DNA of 13,555 nucleotides. Source: JAVBNO01 sp031551485. Lineage in GTDB: Bacteria > Bacillota > Clostridia > Oscillospirales > Ruminococcaceae. The stretch covers positions 1-13,555 of the forward strand of contig JAVBNO010000081.1 of assembly GCA_031551485.1 (NCBI GenBank), given 5' to 3'. The position numbers and the translations under genes were made by a program. Shown piece after piece: positions 13,525 to 13,555 of this stretch. Position 1 is the first letter of the stretch, and the number at the start of each line of letters is the position of its first letter. Under the pieces are notes generated by a model. That model was not told the origin of the DNA, did not search any database, and saw nothing but the letters and a program-made list of their open reading frames with translations.

Positions 13525-13555
13525 ATGGCCTATCCCAACGACCGCAAGACAATGG
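13525..13555 (+). CDS. Start of an unidentified gene (3' truncated)
   Basis: The ATG at 13525 has AAAGGTGG (13511-13518) six bases upstream and a good promoter further up. Only ten residues are visible (MAYPNDRKTM), too few to assign a family. Its divergent orientation from the PTS operon and the shared palindrome make a regulator or a functionally related enzyme plausible, but this is a guess. Confidence 0.6.
   Translation, partial: MAYPNDRKTM

Noticed and set aside
13497..13555. Alternative ATG at 13497 for the right-edge gene
   Set aside because: It is in a different frame and has no ribosome binding site, whereas the ATG at 13525 has AAAGGTGG at the right distance.
1..13555. CRISPR arrays, insertion sequences, tRNA or rRNA genes, integration sites
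   Set aside because: I saw no regularly spaced repeats, transposase or integrase frames, terminal inverted repeats or cloverleaf-like sequences on either strand by reading. A tRNAscan/Rfam search would be the decisive check.

Overview
The window looks like the chromosome of an anaerobic, low-oxygen-lifestyle Firmicute, most likely a Clostridia gut or anoxic-habitat organism. This is inferred from the strong AGGAGG-type ribosome binding sites, a tungsten/molybdopterin aldehyde ferredoxin oxidoreductase with a polyferredoxin partner, a minimal TatA/TatC pair, an ArAE_1-type membrane protein and a galactitol-type PTS. Coding DNA is fairly GC-rich, with AT-rich intergenic regions. No 16S gene or tRNA is present to fix the taxon. 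Genus is therefore not claimed.

Left part, + strand (1-5589). A truncated four-cluster ferredoxin subunit, an AOR-family oxidoreductase, tatA and tatC form one tight operon: spacings are 35 and 22 bases, and tatA and tatC overlap by 11. After a 174-base gap with a possible extended -10 promoter come phosphopentomutase (deoB) and a HEAT-like helical-repeat protein. A strong bidirectional terminator closes this side.

Middle, - strand (5629-7019). A short ArAE_1/FUSC-like membrane protein and a single-domain LuxR-type regulator flank a 349-base gap. That gap holds a consensus promoter (TTGCAA-17-TATAAT), about 140 bases of hairpin-rich non-coding sequence and an 18-bp perfect terminator hairpin. 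This is either a small RNA gene or an attenuated leader of the ArAE gene. A C-rich hairpin loop in it is complementary to the ArAE ribosome binding site. A 9+9-bp inverted repeat lies just upstream of the promoter. The LuxR gene has its own near-consensus promoter.

Right part, - strand (7094-13141). One closely packed seven-gene operon reads URO-D-like protein 1, PTS IIB, PTS IIC, PTS IIA, URO-D-like protein 2, a second divergent IIB-like protein, and a NifS/IscS cysteine desulfurase. The two URO-D proteins are not HemE: they lack its N-terminal arginine motif and carry the HCCG motif of the MtaA/CmuA-type methyltransferase side of the superfamily. The working hypothesis (inference) is import and phosphorylation of an unknown polyol- or sugar-like substrate, coupled to one-carbon or other chemistry by the URO-D proteins. 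The roles of the second IIB and the desulfurase are unexplained. This combination is the most unusual thing in the window.

Right edge (13142-13555). A divergent control region holds a 16-bp near-palindrome between opposing promoter candidates. It is followed by the first ten codons of a + strand gene that runs off the window.
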